From: Bursaphelenchus xylophilus
Taxonomy: Eukaryota; Nematoda; Chromadorea; Rhabditida; Aphelenchoididae
Assembly (NCBI GenBank): GCA_904066235.2
Contig: CAJFCV020000003.1
Coordinates: 4,774,001-4,838,000 of the forward strand
Reading direction: 5' to 3'
DNA length: 64,000 bases
Part shown: positions 34,459 to 47,700 of the stretch, piece after piece
Position numbering within the stretch: the stretch's first letter is position 1
Layout of the letters: each line of letters opens with the position of its first letter
Position numbers and translations under genes: made by a program
Notes under the pieces: model-generated
What the model saw: the letters and a program-made list of their open reading frames with translations, nothing else
What the model was told of the DNA's origin: nothing
The model's database searches: none

Positions 34459-37400
34459 TTACTCTTCGTTGACGATTCTGTTGGATTGGATTTGTGACTG
34501 GCGATGGATTTCTTTGGGTTGTGGAGATAGTTGAGGGGATCGGATGATCCGATTGACTCGTTGATGGAGATGACGAAGCTTTAACGAAAATATATCATTA
34601 AAAATTACCATCAAACTAAACAACATGTCGTTTGGAATTGCTATCTTACCTGATTGTCCTTGTTGAACGGAGAAGTATCGAGTTTGTCCTAATCTCGCCC
34701 CCGGGCCAGTCTGAATTCTCTGTTTAGGATCGATCGTCTGCGGACGTCGGTCAGAATCTTTGACCTTTCCTGGTATTTGATATTCCACGATTTTTCTTTG
34801 CGGTGGGTGAGCTCGAATTGGCTGGACCGTTCTCATTTCTTGCTGAAATTATTTCATATACCCTATGCAAGATCTTTGGAATACTCGTATCGCGATTCTG
34901 GAGAAAAAAGAGCGGGATATCCGATTCCTTTTGTTTTTTTTTTCTGTTCACGCTACTATTAACCCCAATAACTTGAACTATGACATTTTGTTCGGAAATA
35001 TTAGGAAATATACAAAATGTCATTCTTTTCCTTGTCCTACCTTTTTGAGTTGAGTCGTATCCGAGGAAGTTGGGCCTTCAGAGGAACTTCCACTAGAAGC
35101 TGCTTGATCTTGAGCTGTGTTGTACTGAAATTGAACGTACTGCGGACCACCAGGACCTTGAGGTTGGATGATTTGGACCTTCTGTTCCTGCCGATTCTGA
35201 AACGAACATCATACTCTTTTTATGCCATGGTTTATCAATGCTGACTCTCAAGAAACTTACACCTCGAGGTTGTGATTGTGGTTGCCTCATTTCGAGTACG
35301 TCTTTGACGGGAGTTTCTTCTGGGACACCGTACACTTGAGCTGTTGTTTGTCCGGGTAATGAAAGTTTGATTTGATACTGACGTGCTTCATCTGGTAATC
35401 TTGGTATCTGAACTCGATATTCCATGCCTCTGGGAGTGTGAACAGGAACGACCGAGCTCTGGAAACATTGCATTAGAATTCATAACACCCCAACAAAATA
35501 AAAAATATCTTAAACCGTACCTCATGTTCGATAACCGGTCCTCCTTTCTCCTTGTTCTCTCCAGTCGGACTTAACCTGACATTGGCCACTGTTGGGACCG
35601 AACTTGGACACTGAATTGGTTTCCCCTGCGAGTCTTGAAGATGTAATCGTATCTCGAGAGGAGCGTATTCACTGGAATGGGGGTTCTGCACCACATATTG
35701 TGATTGGGTTCCTTGTCGATAAGACTGGCCTGAACTGGACGTCTGAGGCTGGGAGATCACAATCTGAGCTTGCGTTGGATCAGTCGGAGTGGAGGGTGAT
35801 ATCCTCTGGACGGGTTGGTATCCTTGACCTTGGTAACTTGGACTCATCTTCCTTCTTTTATCAGTTTCCATTGGCTGAAGTTCCACTTGTAACGATCCCG
35901 GGTCTTCCAATCTTCGTTTTAATGCGGGATGAGAAGTTCGTTGAATTGGTTGGGAAACTCGTTGAAGTTGGTGCTTTGGATAAGCTGGTCTTCTTGCATT
36001 TTGAGACGCCGGACCCTGCTGATTCACTCCCAATTGGAGGTCCCTCTGCAACTTTTCTCTGACGGTCAGTTCTCTGTTCGGGTCGTTGCTGATGCTGTCG
36101 TTTCTGCCGATTCTTCGTCCAATCGGGACTCCCTGTCGTTCTCCTGGTCTGGGTTTACTTGGGTTTTGTTTTGTGGGGACTCTGTCTTTTCTGATGGCGG
36201 ATGCCCTGTAAGTAGAGGGTGATGAAGATCCAGGTGAGTAATCCCCAAACTCATTTGGCGATTGGCTGTAGACATACTGTTGGTTGTGTGAAGAAGAGCC
36301 GGGGATTGGCTGATGGATGGAGACGGGTTGTCCGGCAGACGTGAAATCTAAAACATAGTCATCCTTGATACCTGTTACTCTAGCCAACACTTACGTTGCT
36401 GAGGAGGTGGATGGATTTGTGAATGCACGGCATAAGTTCTGATCTGGCCTCCGCCAGTCGCGGTATGGATTTGTCTTGAATGCACTGGGATTGACGTGCC
36501 TGGTCTGACCATGACCACTCTCTGGGCCCCTGTCTGTTCACTTGCGTGACCATAAGGAGTGTAAATCTTCTTCTGAGTTCCATAATAGTCCCGTTGGAAT
36601 TGTTCTGCACTTGGTTTTGGTTCTTCTTGTGGCAGTTGTTCCTCCACTTTCTCCTCGACCTCTTCCGTTTTGAATTCGATCGCTTCTTTTTCCAACTTTT
36701 CTTTTATTTTCTGATGCTTCTTTTGAATTCGAGGTGGAATTTTGACAGTTCGCATTTTCAGGATCTCCGATGGCCCCATAGTTGCCAACCCGAGAATGTG
36801 AAGGGGATCCTACAAATAAAAGGTATGTAGAAACTAACAATTTTACTCACCTTTAGTTCCTCCTTCTTTTTTGCGTTCTTCGTAGACAAACTAGGAGGTC
36901 CAAAAACTTCACGAATACCACTGTTAGTCACAAAAACATCCTAAAAATCATCGAAAATTGAAATTCACAAGTAATTATTTTCTTACATCACTCTGCCGAT
37001 TAAACTTGAATGCACAAAGTTCGTGATGTTCCTTTAATTCTTTCGCTAGCTCATCCGGGAGATCCTTTGCTTCAACGAATTCTGGAGATAAGAGATCATG
37101 ACTCTGATCAAGGGTCTTCAGTTTTGTGGCAAGAACCAATTCAGACACAGTGTTAAACACCTTTGGCTGAGGAGACTTTTCGGCAGGAGTGGTTGGATGT
37201 TCCGTGTCCTCTTGATGGGTGGGAAGTCGAGATCTCTTTGGGGTAGAAACTCCCGAATCTGGAGTCGACGACGCTAGTTCATTTGCTAGTTTTACCTGCA
37301 AAAGTAATAAATTAAAACTCATGTTTTCCCCTCTGATAAAGACAAGTACAATTAGAAATCCTTACCGGGCTTTTATTCAGAGCATCGTTTCCACTTTCGC

Positions 37401-40400
37401 CCTCCTTCTTCTTTCTCATCGTGGCCAAACTCTTTCTAATCGCCAATTTCTTATATTCGGTTGATGTCAACGGCCTTTTATCCCCATCTGCACCCTCATT
37501 CCTTTCCGAACTTGGATTCTTCGAGGTTGAGGGATCAGCGTCAGTGATTAGTTTAACCGATGACTTCACAGCCTTATTCAACCTGACAGTCTTTCGTCTC
37601 AGAAATCGGTATTTCAGAACGTTGATCCACCTAGATCTCCTTTTGGTGGACCATTTGCCGAGCCGTTTGATTATCGTGTCTTTTATATGGGGGCGAGCCA
37701 AAACAGGGAGCAAAGAAGTGTCAGATTCCAACTTATTGAAGGAAGATTCGGCCGGATGTTCGTTGAGGTCCTCGTAAGGATCTGCTTGGACAGCGATGCC
37801 CAATTTTACTTGGCCAGACTCAACTTCTGATTGCTGAAAAGCAACATTAAATTCCTCATAGATCAAAACTTACCAAGTTAACCACGTTCTTGTTGGGGAC
37901 ACAAGTCAACACCAAAGCGGGTTCCTCGTCTTCATCGTCGAAAGTTGCCTTTATCTTGACATTATCCATTTCGAATGCTGATATATTGGCGACAACAGCA
38001 TCAAATTCTGCTAGGACCACCGCCCTCAGATCGTCATGATTCTCCAGATCTTTGCTGCTGTGGCCGCCATCTTTTTGACGGCATTTATCCAAAGATGCCA
38101 ATACACTTCTAATATTCTCTTCGATGATTTGCTCAAATTGCCTAAAAGAAGACAAATATTATTTGAAAACCCCAGGAACAACTTACGATTTCAGCTTTCC
38201 AGATGGATTTTCGGGTCTCAGAACCAACCTCCTTCCTTTTCCTTTGGTCTTTATGGCTTCTGGATCAACTCCGACTTTAATCTCTTTGAATTCCTTGCTC
38301 TCTTCCAGATCCCCATCCCGGTCATGTAACCAAAATTCATTCTTATCATCACTTGTCCGAATCAGTCTAAATCTTTGTTTCTTTTCGATGGATCGATCCA
38401 GTTTCTGCTGCCAATCGATTAGACCTAATAAGTTCCGTTTCTTCACAATAGCTGGCTTTACATTCTCCAACTTCACGCAATGATCAAACTGTTCTTGTGT
38501 GAATTTGACGAAAAATTTCTGTTTCTTTAGAATTTGAGCGATTCGGTCGTAGGACGAACGGCTGGCAGCCTTTTCATCTTCTGAGACATTAACATAATCC
38601 TGTTGTACTTGATACATGGACTTTCTAATAAACGAAGATTCCGGTATCTGTACTTGATATCCACCGGTTTCCATCGAGTTTCCTTGGCCATTAAAGCTCT
38701 TCTGCAATGCTTGGGCTTTCCATTCCAAGGGAATTCGGAGATGTCGCGGGAGAGTCGAGATATTGGGAAGTTGATGCAACTCTACTATTCCATTGCTCAG
38801 AAGTCGAATCACATAGTTCGTAGGAAGCCTCGCCAACTGCGATGGAACGTAGGATACTTTAAGAAGGAGCGTTCCATTACTCTCATCCAATATTTTTCCA
38901 ATCATTTTCTCCTCTCTTCTTTTCTTAGCTTCTGGCCAAATTAAGTTTTCCTTTTCGTTTTCGATTCTTGCAATCTCTTCATTAAGCCTCTCCAGAAACA
39001 CTTCGAACCCATTGATTCCACTCAAATTAATTCCATGCTTTTCGACCAATTCCGCCGCTTTGACAGAGACTGAATATGGATACACGACGGGATCGTCTCT
39101 GATTGCAAGGAATTGTCTGCCCTTGCCGTCGACCACAGGAAGAACAGGAATTCCATTGGACAAGATGACATAAGGCTTTTTTCCATTTTTTCGACGTTCT
39201 TTGATAGAATTCAGAGTGTCCTGCTTTGTTTCATCATCGAGTACCACCTTAAATAAATGTTAGACATCATCAAACAACCTACCTTGACCATGTCCTTGTT
39301 AATTTCATGATCTCTTATATCTACTCTGCCCATTGTGACATCACTTCTCCTCGCCGGCCGGTAGTAACTTGACGCCAATTTCAAGGCGTCAGCCATGCTT
39401 TGTTGCGAAGGATAATTAGTCGCTCTGACGTCGATCGGATGCTGTGATTGTGCTCTGATTCGAGTGATTTCTTCTTGTGAATATTTCGGAGTGTCCTTAT
39501 CCTTGGGGTCGTTGAGGAATAAACATCTTCGTTCAAGGATATTTTCAATTTTCGGTAGCGATTTCTTTTGAAGACTGGCCTTGTTATACTGAACTGCTAC
39601 CCATCCAACCCTCTTCATTGCAAAGATTAACCCGTCTTGATTTGTCGTACTTCCATAGAATGGCTGAATAGGCATATAAACGGAGGGCTCCTTGAAGTGT
39701 CTGTTGATAAAGCTATGCGCCGTGTTGAGTACCCGGAGAATTCTCATTTTCTTAGTGTAATGTTGGTAGACAACGTTTGGTTCAGTTGGATTTCCATTCC
39801 TGATCGCCTTCAAGATACTGTAGCTAGGTAGAATATGTGTAACTCCGCGGGATTCGATATAAGATCTGCTTTCCGCATTCATTTCAGGAACCGCTCGAGG
39901 GCTCCTCTCCAGCATCTTCCGCATAACACTATAGCGAGGAGTTTCATCAGCTTCATGGAGAAGGTCCATCCGCTTTTGCCAGATGAGACGGGTCTTTCTG
40001 AGCTCGGCATGTTTCCTCATTAGAATGGTGATAGTCCTCATGAAACACCTTGTAATGGGCATTGTGCTTGCTTTCACTCGTTCATCAAATACTTCCGGAA
40101 GGTCCAATCCATCGAAAGAGACACCTTGGAGATCGGCATTATCAGTTGGGGCCAGCTTCTTTTGCGCCCCGATCAATTCTCTGAACCTCATGCAACATCT
40201 GAATGGAGTCCGTTGATGGAAAGAAACTCTCTTCACAGCTCTGGTGACTAGTTCCCAATTCACGCAAAATGATCTTGACACGTAGGCGGGAAGGGGAACG
40301 GCTTTCAGTTGTGAAACAACAGCTCTGAGAAGGCAGACATCTTCTATCACATTCCAGGCAGGCACATCAGCATCTACCCATTCTGCAGGATAAACAGGGG

Positions 40401-43400
40401 GAGTAAAGCCGGGCTTGCCATCGGGCTTTACTATAGGATTAGGATCCGGAAGCATAATAACTCTGAATTGACACAAGCAAATTAAAAAATAAATAAAATC
40501 ATAGATTTTTAGTAACAGTACTTACTGATTTCCATACAAGTTCCTTTGGCTTTCTTCGATCTTCTTTTTCTGACCCGTTCCTTTCTTCACCGGTGGTTCT
40601 ACAACTTCAGATCGATGATTCTGAGGTGGTGGGGTCCTTTCAACAATAAATCCATCTAGGCTGGCCTCAACTTGATCCATGGTCGATGCAATAGTACCCG
40701 TTTCATCGTCTGGCAAATCTTCTGAACTCTTTGGAGAGTACGGGAAGATGTAACCGCCAGCAGAATCAGGAGCGTTATTGTGGACATTTTGAGTGTCGTC
40801 CATGAATTCCATAGGGGAGAGATCATCAGTAAATGCGAATGGATCCGGTTCCACAACTTCTCCATGGTACCAGGGATTGGTTAAAGAGTCCATGAACTGT
40901 TGTTCTTCCAATCTTCCGAAGCTCGAGATCTGTTCATTCCAATTATTATCCAACAACGCGGCAATAACTTCGTTATCATCAGCAGTCGCATCATAGAAAA
41001 GAGGATACGATAAAGAGATCCCCGAATCGGAATTGGACGTTGTCGATGTCGAAGATAAAGGTGAAAAGGCCTCTCCAGAATCCCATTCATTAACGTCTAC
41101 TGACAACGGGACCTTCAGTTCAGTCTCCATAGATTTCTCGTCATAAATTGTTACCTCGCAATCAAACTCAGAGGCGATTGCGAGTGGTTTGACATCACTT
41201 CCCTTCAAATATCGTTTCGCGGCTTCTTCGAGCACTTCGGATATAGGCCTTGGCTTTGCTGTGTCGGAGTAGAAAAAATCTTCCAGCGTTTCCGCCGCCG
41301 TAAGAACAATGGTACGCCCAATATCTCCGCCAAGGCCCTTAAATCAACCCCATAATTCCCTTGTCGAATTTACCGTTCAATATCAAAAGTTAAAAACTCA
41401 CATTCTGAAACTTTTCGATGAGTTTAGCTTGCCTTGACGTCAAATCAGTCTCGATAACAACAAAATTATATACATCGAATAATCTATGATCCTCCAAACT
41501 TGAGGAATTCCGAGTGTTCACAACGAAAACTTTCTTTGAAGACGAATTAAACTCCTCAATCGCCTATAGCCAATAATAAAAGTAAAGATTGAACCACTTA
41601 CGTCCTTCCCTGAGCATACAATATTTTCCACATTAAAAGCCGTTAACCCCTCAGAAATGACATTGGCACTCTTTTCCGTGGCCGTTAAAAGCAAAAATCG
41701 TTGTTCTGACGACACCAAATGAATCAAAAGTTCTCGGAATTTCGAAGAAACATCCAGATATTTCCTAAATCTCCTTGACTTGAGCCTTGTTAATGAACTT
41801 AGGACCACCTTCCTCGAGTATTTTTCTAATTCCAACGTTAAACGTTTCAGATGGAACTTGAATGCCCTGAGGGTCAATTCTACATTTAGAGACCTGACAG
41901 TCTGGTAGAACGAGTAAAGTCGATTCAGAGCAGGGAGGATGTCGATGAAAGGTCTAAAAGGAAAGGGTTTTGAAAAAGAATTAACATACAATCCTCCCTC
42001 CAATTTCGATAATGTCCTTGCCAGTGATTGCAGTGATGATTTGGAAAGAGACTCGTAATGATCAAATACCCGAATGATAAAACTGGAAGAGCACCGATGG
42101 TTCAGACGTTCGATTGAATGGACATCATCCAGATCCAAAGAACGAGAGCGCCGGCGAACCTAAAAACAACAATAGTAATGAACAGCAAAAACAAAAATGG
42201 AGTCCATTCGAACAAACCTTTCTCCGGTTAATTACAAGATGATTCCATCGATCCCAAGATGAATATCGCTCCTCTGGTCTCAATCTCAGTCTAAACTCTT
42301 CATCAATCTCGTCGGTTTCTTGGGGCGACGGTAGTTCAGCAAATAAACACAGGCTTCTTACTGTGTTTATGGCCGAAACCCGATCAACCGGATTTTCTGA
42401 ACTGAGCTTGGACAAAAATCTAAACACAATAAAGATAAAAAGATTACTCTTTACCTTTCTGATTTGACAACATTCTCACAACTGACTCTTTGCCTTCCAT
42501 GTAATGGGCATTCCACAATCTTCATCTTTTCATCATCTAGAGTATACCTTCCCTGGAAACACAACACTCATATATTTTAAGAGTTCAAAGACTTTAGAGC
42601 TGGAGTTCAAGACCAATGCGTAGAGATTTTATTAGACAAAAAAAGATATAAAAAAGAAAAGACATGCTACGACAAAATAAATATTCGTATATGAGCAAAA
42701 ACAAATCAACTAACTGAGAATGTGGCCATCTCGAATTCGTTAGGCTTCAAAGATCGGAATCTCTTGGAAGAAGATGTTTGGAACAACCGCGCTTCTTCGC
42801 CTCGGACCACCTGAGCGGCTTCGTAAGCGAGCTGAAAAGGTTAATTGATGTATAAGCGTAAATCAAATCGCGGCCGTTTAGAAGTCTCAAAAAGCATGCC
42901 GAAAAGCTGCATGCTTAATGCAGAAATTTTTGAAAACGTTATGACGCAGAACGCCAACGACATTATCCACATTATTGAATGTCGCATCAAAATAAACCTC
43001 TTACCATTTTTGCGATGTATTTCTTCAAATGCCGCTCCTGCCGAAAGTCAACAGCCATGAGTTGAACCTCTTCCAAGAAGAAATCATGATGAACTTTTGG
43101 CCTAGGAGCCTCCACACATAAAGGAAGCCGTGTCAAACTCCATTTTCCTTGAGCTCTGAGAGCACAAATTCGAGCAATAACAGCTTGTTCATTCATATCA
43201 GGAAGATCAGCTTGATAAGAACTGCCATTCACATCCGTTTGACTTGAAGAAGGTTGGGCTGAGACAGCCTCGGACAAAGACAAAGGCGCCTATAAACAAT
43301 AATTCCAATCATACCATTTATGGAAACTTACTGGATCAATAACAACTTGAATAGGACTGTATGTTGAGACCTTATTATGCGTCCATGATGGCTTCTCTAA

Positions 43401-43891
43401 CTCAGCGACTCTGTAAATTCAATAATTTTACATCAAAGGACTATCTGTTACCTAAATTCATAACAAAAGAAGAAAAACAACTCACGTCAAATTATTGTAA
43501 GCAGTGCTGGCTTTGTTGCTTGCATTAGCTATCCCATTACTATTCTCTAAATGTACTTTCAGAGGTTTAGGAGTCTGTTCTTTCCTCTGGACATCAATTT
43601 TGGGAGATCTTTGTGGGGATTTCTTCTTCTCCGTTAAAATTTGGAAAGGTTCGTATCTTGGTGTATGCTTGGGCAGCGACGAAAAGCTAGAATAATTGTA
43701 ATTACACCTTACGTCTTTTCAATTAAGTCTCCTCTCTAAAAGAAGAAACAGCGGAACCACGAGAAGGATCACATGAAAGTAACTAACCTTCGCTGTAATT
43801 TGCCCAGATCCTCCTCACTGGTGCCATCTAAAGCAATCTGTTGGCACAACAGTAATTGTACAACACTGTTTAGGTCTCTAGGTCTTTCCAT
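34459..43891 (-). CDS. EP400/Domino-type protein with HSA and SANT-like domains but no SNF2 ATPase
   Basis: Many-exon gene, roughly 2,300-2,500 aa; the first exon is 43788-43891 (MERPRDLNSVVQLLLC...). Domains in order: a basic linker; an HSA domain at about 43005-43110 (EAPRPKVHHDFFLEEVQLMA, then DFRQERHLKKYIAKM), very close to the p400/SRCAP HSA; and a region at about 42030-41230 that keeps the spacing of a SNF2 helicase C-lobe but almost none of its motifs (SSKFRELLIHLV...FNVENIVCSG...AIEEFN...FVVIETDL...TLEDFFYSDTAK). An acidic Ser-rich stretch follows (41230-40530), then a p400-type SANT-like segment at about 40390-40180 (AWNVIEDVCLLRAVV...NWELVTRAV...CCMRFREL). Long charged and Gln/Pro-rich tails run to 34459. 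No Walker A, DEAH box or other N-lobe motif exists between HSA and the C-lobe remnant; only about 600 bases separate them. A scaffold of a NuA4/TIP60-like complex, like fungal Eaf1, is inferred. One gene is favoured because exon phases continue, but a split near 39.2 kb cannot be excluded. Confidence 0.8.
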
Positions 43892-44755
43892 CGTGCCTTT
43901 CTTTACTTCTTTTCCATGACAAATGTCCTATAAACTTCTAAAATACCATCTTTATAATTAAAATAATATTATCCGAACACATCGCGCTAGAATAACTTAT
44001 TTCTGTTAATTGTTAGTTGTTTTACAGATTTACAATATTTTAGCGCCGAAAAAGAAAAAATTTTCGTTCAAGTTGCGAAGTGCCACTAAAGCGAAACGAA
44101 ATGTCACAATCGATTAATGTCAATACGCGGCAATTACCGCGGCCGCGGTAAGCAGAGTGCAACGCAGAAACATCGCTACTTATGACATTACAGTAACAAT
44201 TAACAACAAACAAAAAAGCAAAATTTTATTTAATTGTTGTTGGGTTGTCTGCCTAAAAAAGAATGTAGTTTCGAACAAAAAAAACTTGTCTCTAGGCAAA
44301 TTTCACCTTTTTTGTGGCCAAATCTCTTATCCAATTACGGATTTCCAAACTTTGCATACCTATGCCCTCCGGGTTTCAGTTTTTAGGAGGGAAATATTTT
44401 CAGTTTTGGATTCCACCAGTTTCTGCGCAAAATTCTAAGGCTTCTAGACCGGGTTTTGCCATCTTTCACCGTTCCCGAGATATTTGGGATCAAACAAGAC
44501 GTCGGGCCAAAACAATGGCACACTCTTTAACGAATTTTTAGATGTGTCGAGGGTATACTGTAATTTTCTGGTGTTATATACGAAAGATCATGCACCATTA
44601 ATGCGTTTTATCATACTCAAAACCACAAATTGTTATCAATTCGACCTCTTCTTTCGCCATCGCATCTTATCTACAAAAAATTTTGGACTTTTTTTGGTTC
44701 AACATAAATCCAACGCTAATTGACTACTCATTAATTTTTATGAAATAAGATTTTG
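43892..44755. other. Shared upstream region of the EP400-like and ABCC genes
   Basis: These genes are divergent, so this 864-base gap should hold both promoters. It contains the 18-bp palindrome at 44134-44151. Reading frames at 44157-44720 lack domain content. Confidence 0.5.
44134..44151. repeat. 18-bp perfect GC-rich palindrome TTACCGCGGCCGCGGTAA
   Basis: A perfect self-complementary 18-mer in an otherwise AT-rich gap between divergent genes, about 240 bases upstream of the EP400-like start. Each half contains TACCGCGG. A symmetric factor-binding site is possible. Confidence 0.8.
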
Positions 44756-47700
44756 ATGGGCAATCTTCCGGATCAGTTTGCATTTTGTGCTGATCCGCTA
44801 TGGGTAAGAGTTAAAAAAATTGTTTTACGTAATACTTTAAATTTCGTATTCGACCTTGTTTTAGATATCAGATGAGGTCGCAGCTAACAACACATTGCCC
44901 ATTCTGACATTTTGTTTCGAACATGCGGTCTTGGCCATGGTCCCAGTTGTCTATTATTTCCTTTTACTGCCCGTTCTACTGTTCCAAATCCATCTCAGCG
45001 AATATCCTCCATTGCCAGATGACTATCTTTTTGACATGAAATCAGTAAGTGTTACTCTAATTTAAATCCATGTGTAGGGGGTCTCTTTTCTTCTAATTTG
45101 CGACAAGACCTTTTTACTGGTCCGATCTTTATGGGAGACCTATCTGATCGGCGAGACCGTACCTATTATCGAGTATGTGTACCCTTCTCTTCACATCATT
45201 ACAATTGTAAGTTATTATTGTAATGAAAATACATATAATGTCTCCATTTTCGTTGTCAATCATAAGCACCAGCAAGAAGTGTGTAGATCGAGGAATTGCG
45301 TCATCCGGAATAATCTTTGTGACATGGTTTCTCTTCCTTCTCTTTGGATTACCCGAATTTTACACTTGGATATCTTTGGGAACTAATCCTGAGGTAAACA
45401 TTAATATTTTTATCTTAATCAATACTGCGTTTATCCTAATTTAATTTGTTTTAGACAGTCTCAGCCTTAAACTCGTATCGTTACATCCCATATCTGATAT
45501 GGTATCCTTTGATTCTTATCCAGACAATCCTTCATTGCTTTACGTTACACCATTATACTGGGATTGGAGTAAGTCTGAACCCTACTCTGTTTCATCGAGT
45601 TTAGAACGAATCTCCAGAACGACAAGCTTCATTCCTTTCCAATCAATTTTTCTGTTGGTTTAGTGATATTGTCAAATTGGGGAAGAAACGAGCTCTTGTT
45701 TCGGATGATTTGTATGAACTGGACCCGATTATGCAAGGAGATCGACTTGATCTGAAATGGACATCATTGTGGACAAAATCGTATTCTGGTATGGGAAATA
45801 GCTAAATTTGTTTAAGTTTTTAGATTACATGAAAAAAGTTGATGATTCAAAGCAATATCGAGAATACGAATCGCTGCATACGGTGAATGATCAGACTCCA
45901 TTGGTTGGTCACAAGCATGAGAGACTTTTAAATTATGGATCTCATGGAGGTAGACAGCATCCACTGTTTCCATTTTCATCGACATTTCAGAATGTCGTGT
46001 ACCCACAAACAAGGAGAAGCCGGCTCCACCATCGTTTATCGCCATTCTGTTTCATCTCTTCAAATGGGAATTCATTGGTGGCTCTATCCTTAAATTCATC
46101 ACTGATCTCCTCCAGTTTGCGAACCCGTTATTGCTAGGGCAGATGATCACGTTTACCCAAGATGAGAAGGCGCCCATCTGGCAAGGTGTTGGACTAGCTT
46201 TTTTGATGTTTGCTTCAGCAGAGACGAGATCAATTCTACTCAACAATTACTTTACTACTATGTTTAGATTGGGATGCAAAGTTCAGAGTGTCTTGACTGT
46301 CGCTGTTTACAATAAGGTGAGTTTTTTACTTGGGTTACTGTAATAAGTATACTTTTGTTAAAATTTCATACTTTTGTTTTAGGTGCTTCGACTTTCAAAT
46401 TCCGCGCGACAAAAGAGAACGGCCGGAGAAATTGTGAATTTAATGTCGATTGATGTCGAGAGATTCCAGACGATCACCCCCAACCTTCAACAATATTGGA
46501 GTAGTCCTCTGACCATTGTAATCGCCCTTGTTATCCTTTTCCAAACTGTTGGTTATTCTGCCTTTGGTGGAGTCTTCATCATGTTACTGATCATTCCATT
46601 AAATCTTGTCATCATGGTTAAAACAAAGAAATGGCAGGTGAGTATTTGTTTAGTTAACTATAATGTTACGTAATTTATATAGGTGGAGCAAATGAAATTG
46701 AAAGATGAAAGGCTTAAATTGACAAACGAAGTGCTGAATGGAATCCGAGTAGTCAAATTGTATGCCTGGGAGAAGGCGATGATGGACCAGATTAACGAAT
46801 TGAGACGGGCTGAGGTGATGCTGATCAGGAGAGCGCAGCTGACTCGATCCATTGGAGATGTTCTCAATGTCGCTTCGCCGTTTTTGGTATGTTATAATCT
46901 TTGCGGTTTCAATTTTTTATTTACAATTATAGGTAGCACTAGTTGCTTTTACAATCTTCACCTTGTCATCCAAGGGCAATATTCTGACCCCTCAAGTTGC
47001 ATTTGTTTCGTTGACAGTGTTCGCTCAACTTCGGGTCCCCTTGTTTTTGATTGCCGAATTGGTTGGAAATACAGTGCAGATGATTGTTTCAAACAGAAGA
47101 CTGAAGGAGTTCTTGGCCGAGGAAGAGATGGACGACAATGCAATTGTCAGGGACTTGAGCAGTGGCTGTAAGTGCCTACTTAATTTTTGAGTTGTATTTA
47201 GATGACCGCGCAATTGAGGTTTCGTTGGCTACCTTCACCTGGGATAAGGCTTCACCAAAAGCATCTCTAAAAGATATTCAACTGGACATTGAGAAGGGTT
47301 CTTTGGTTGCGATCGTCGGAAAGGTTGGGTCTGGAAAGTCGAGTTTGTTGAGTGCTCTTCTTGGGGAGATGGATAAACTTGATGGATTTGCCGGAGTCCG
47401 GGGATCCATAGCGTATGTCCCTCAACAAAGTTGGATTCAGAATCAAAGTCTCAAGGATAACATTACTTTTGGAAAAGAGTGGGACGAACAGCTTTACAAT
47501 AAAGTCATCGAGGTAAATTTGGGTTACGGTAGCTTGATTCTTTCGCTTTTGTTTTTGATGAAAGTGGCTACATTTACAGGCTTGTGAGCTGCGTCGGGAC
47601 TTTGAATTCCTTCCGTACGGCGATCAGACGGAGATTGGAGAGAAAGGAGTCAATCTAAGCGGTGGCCAAAAGGCCCGAGTGTCACTGGCAAGAGCTCTTT

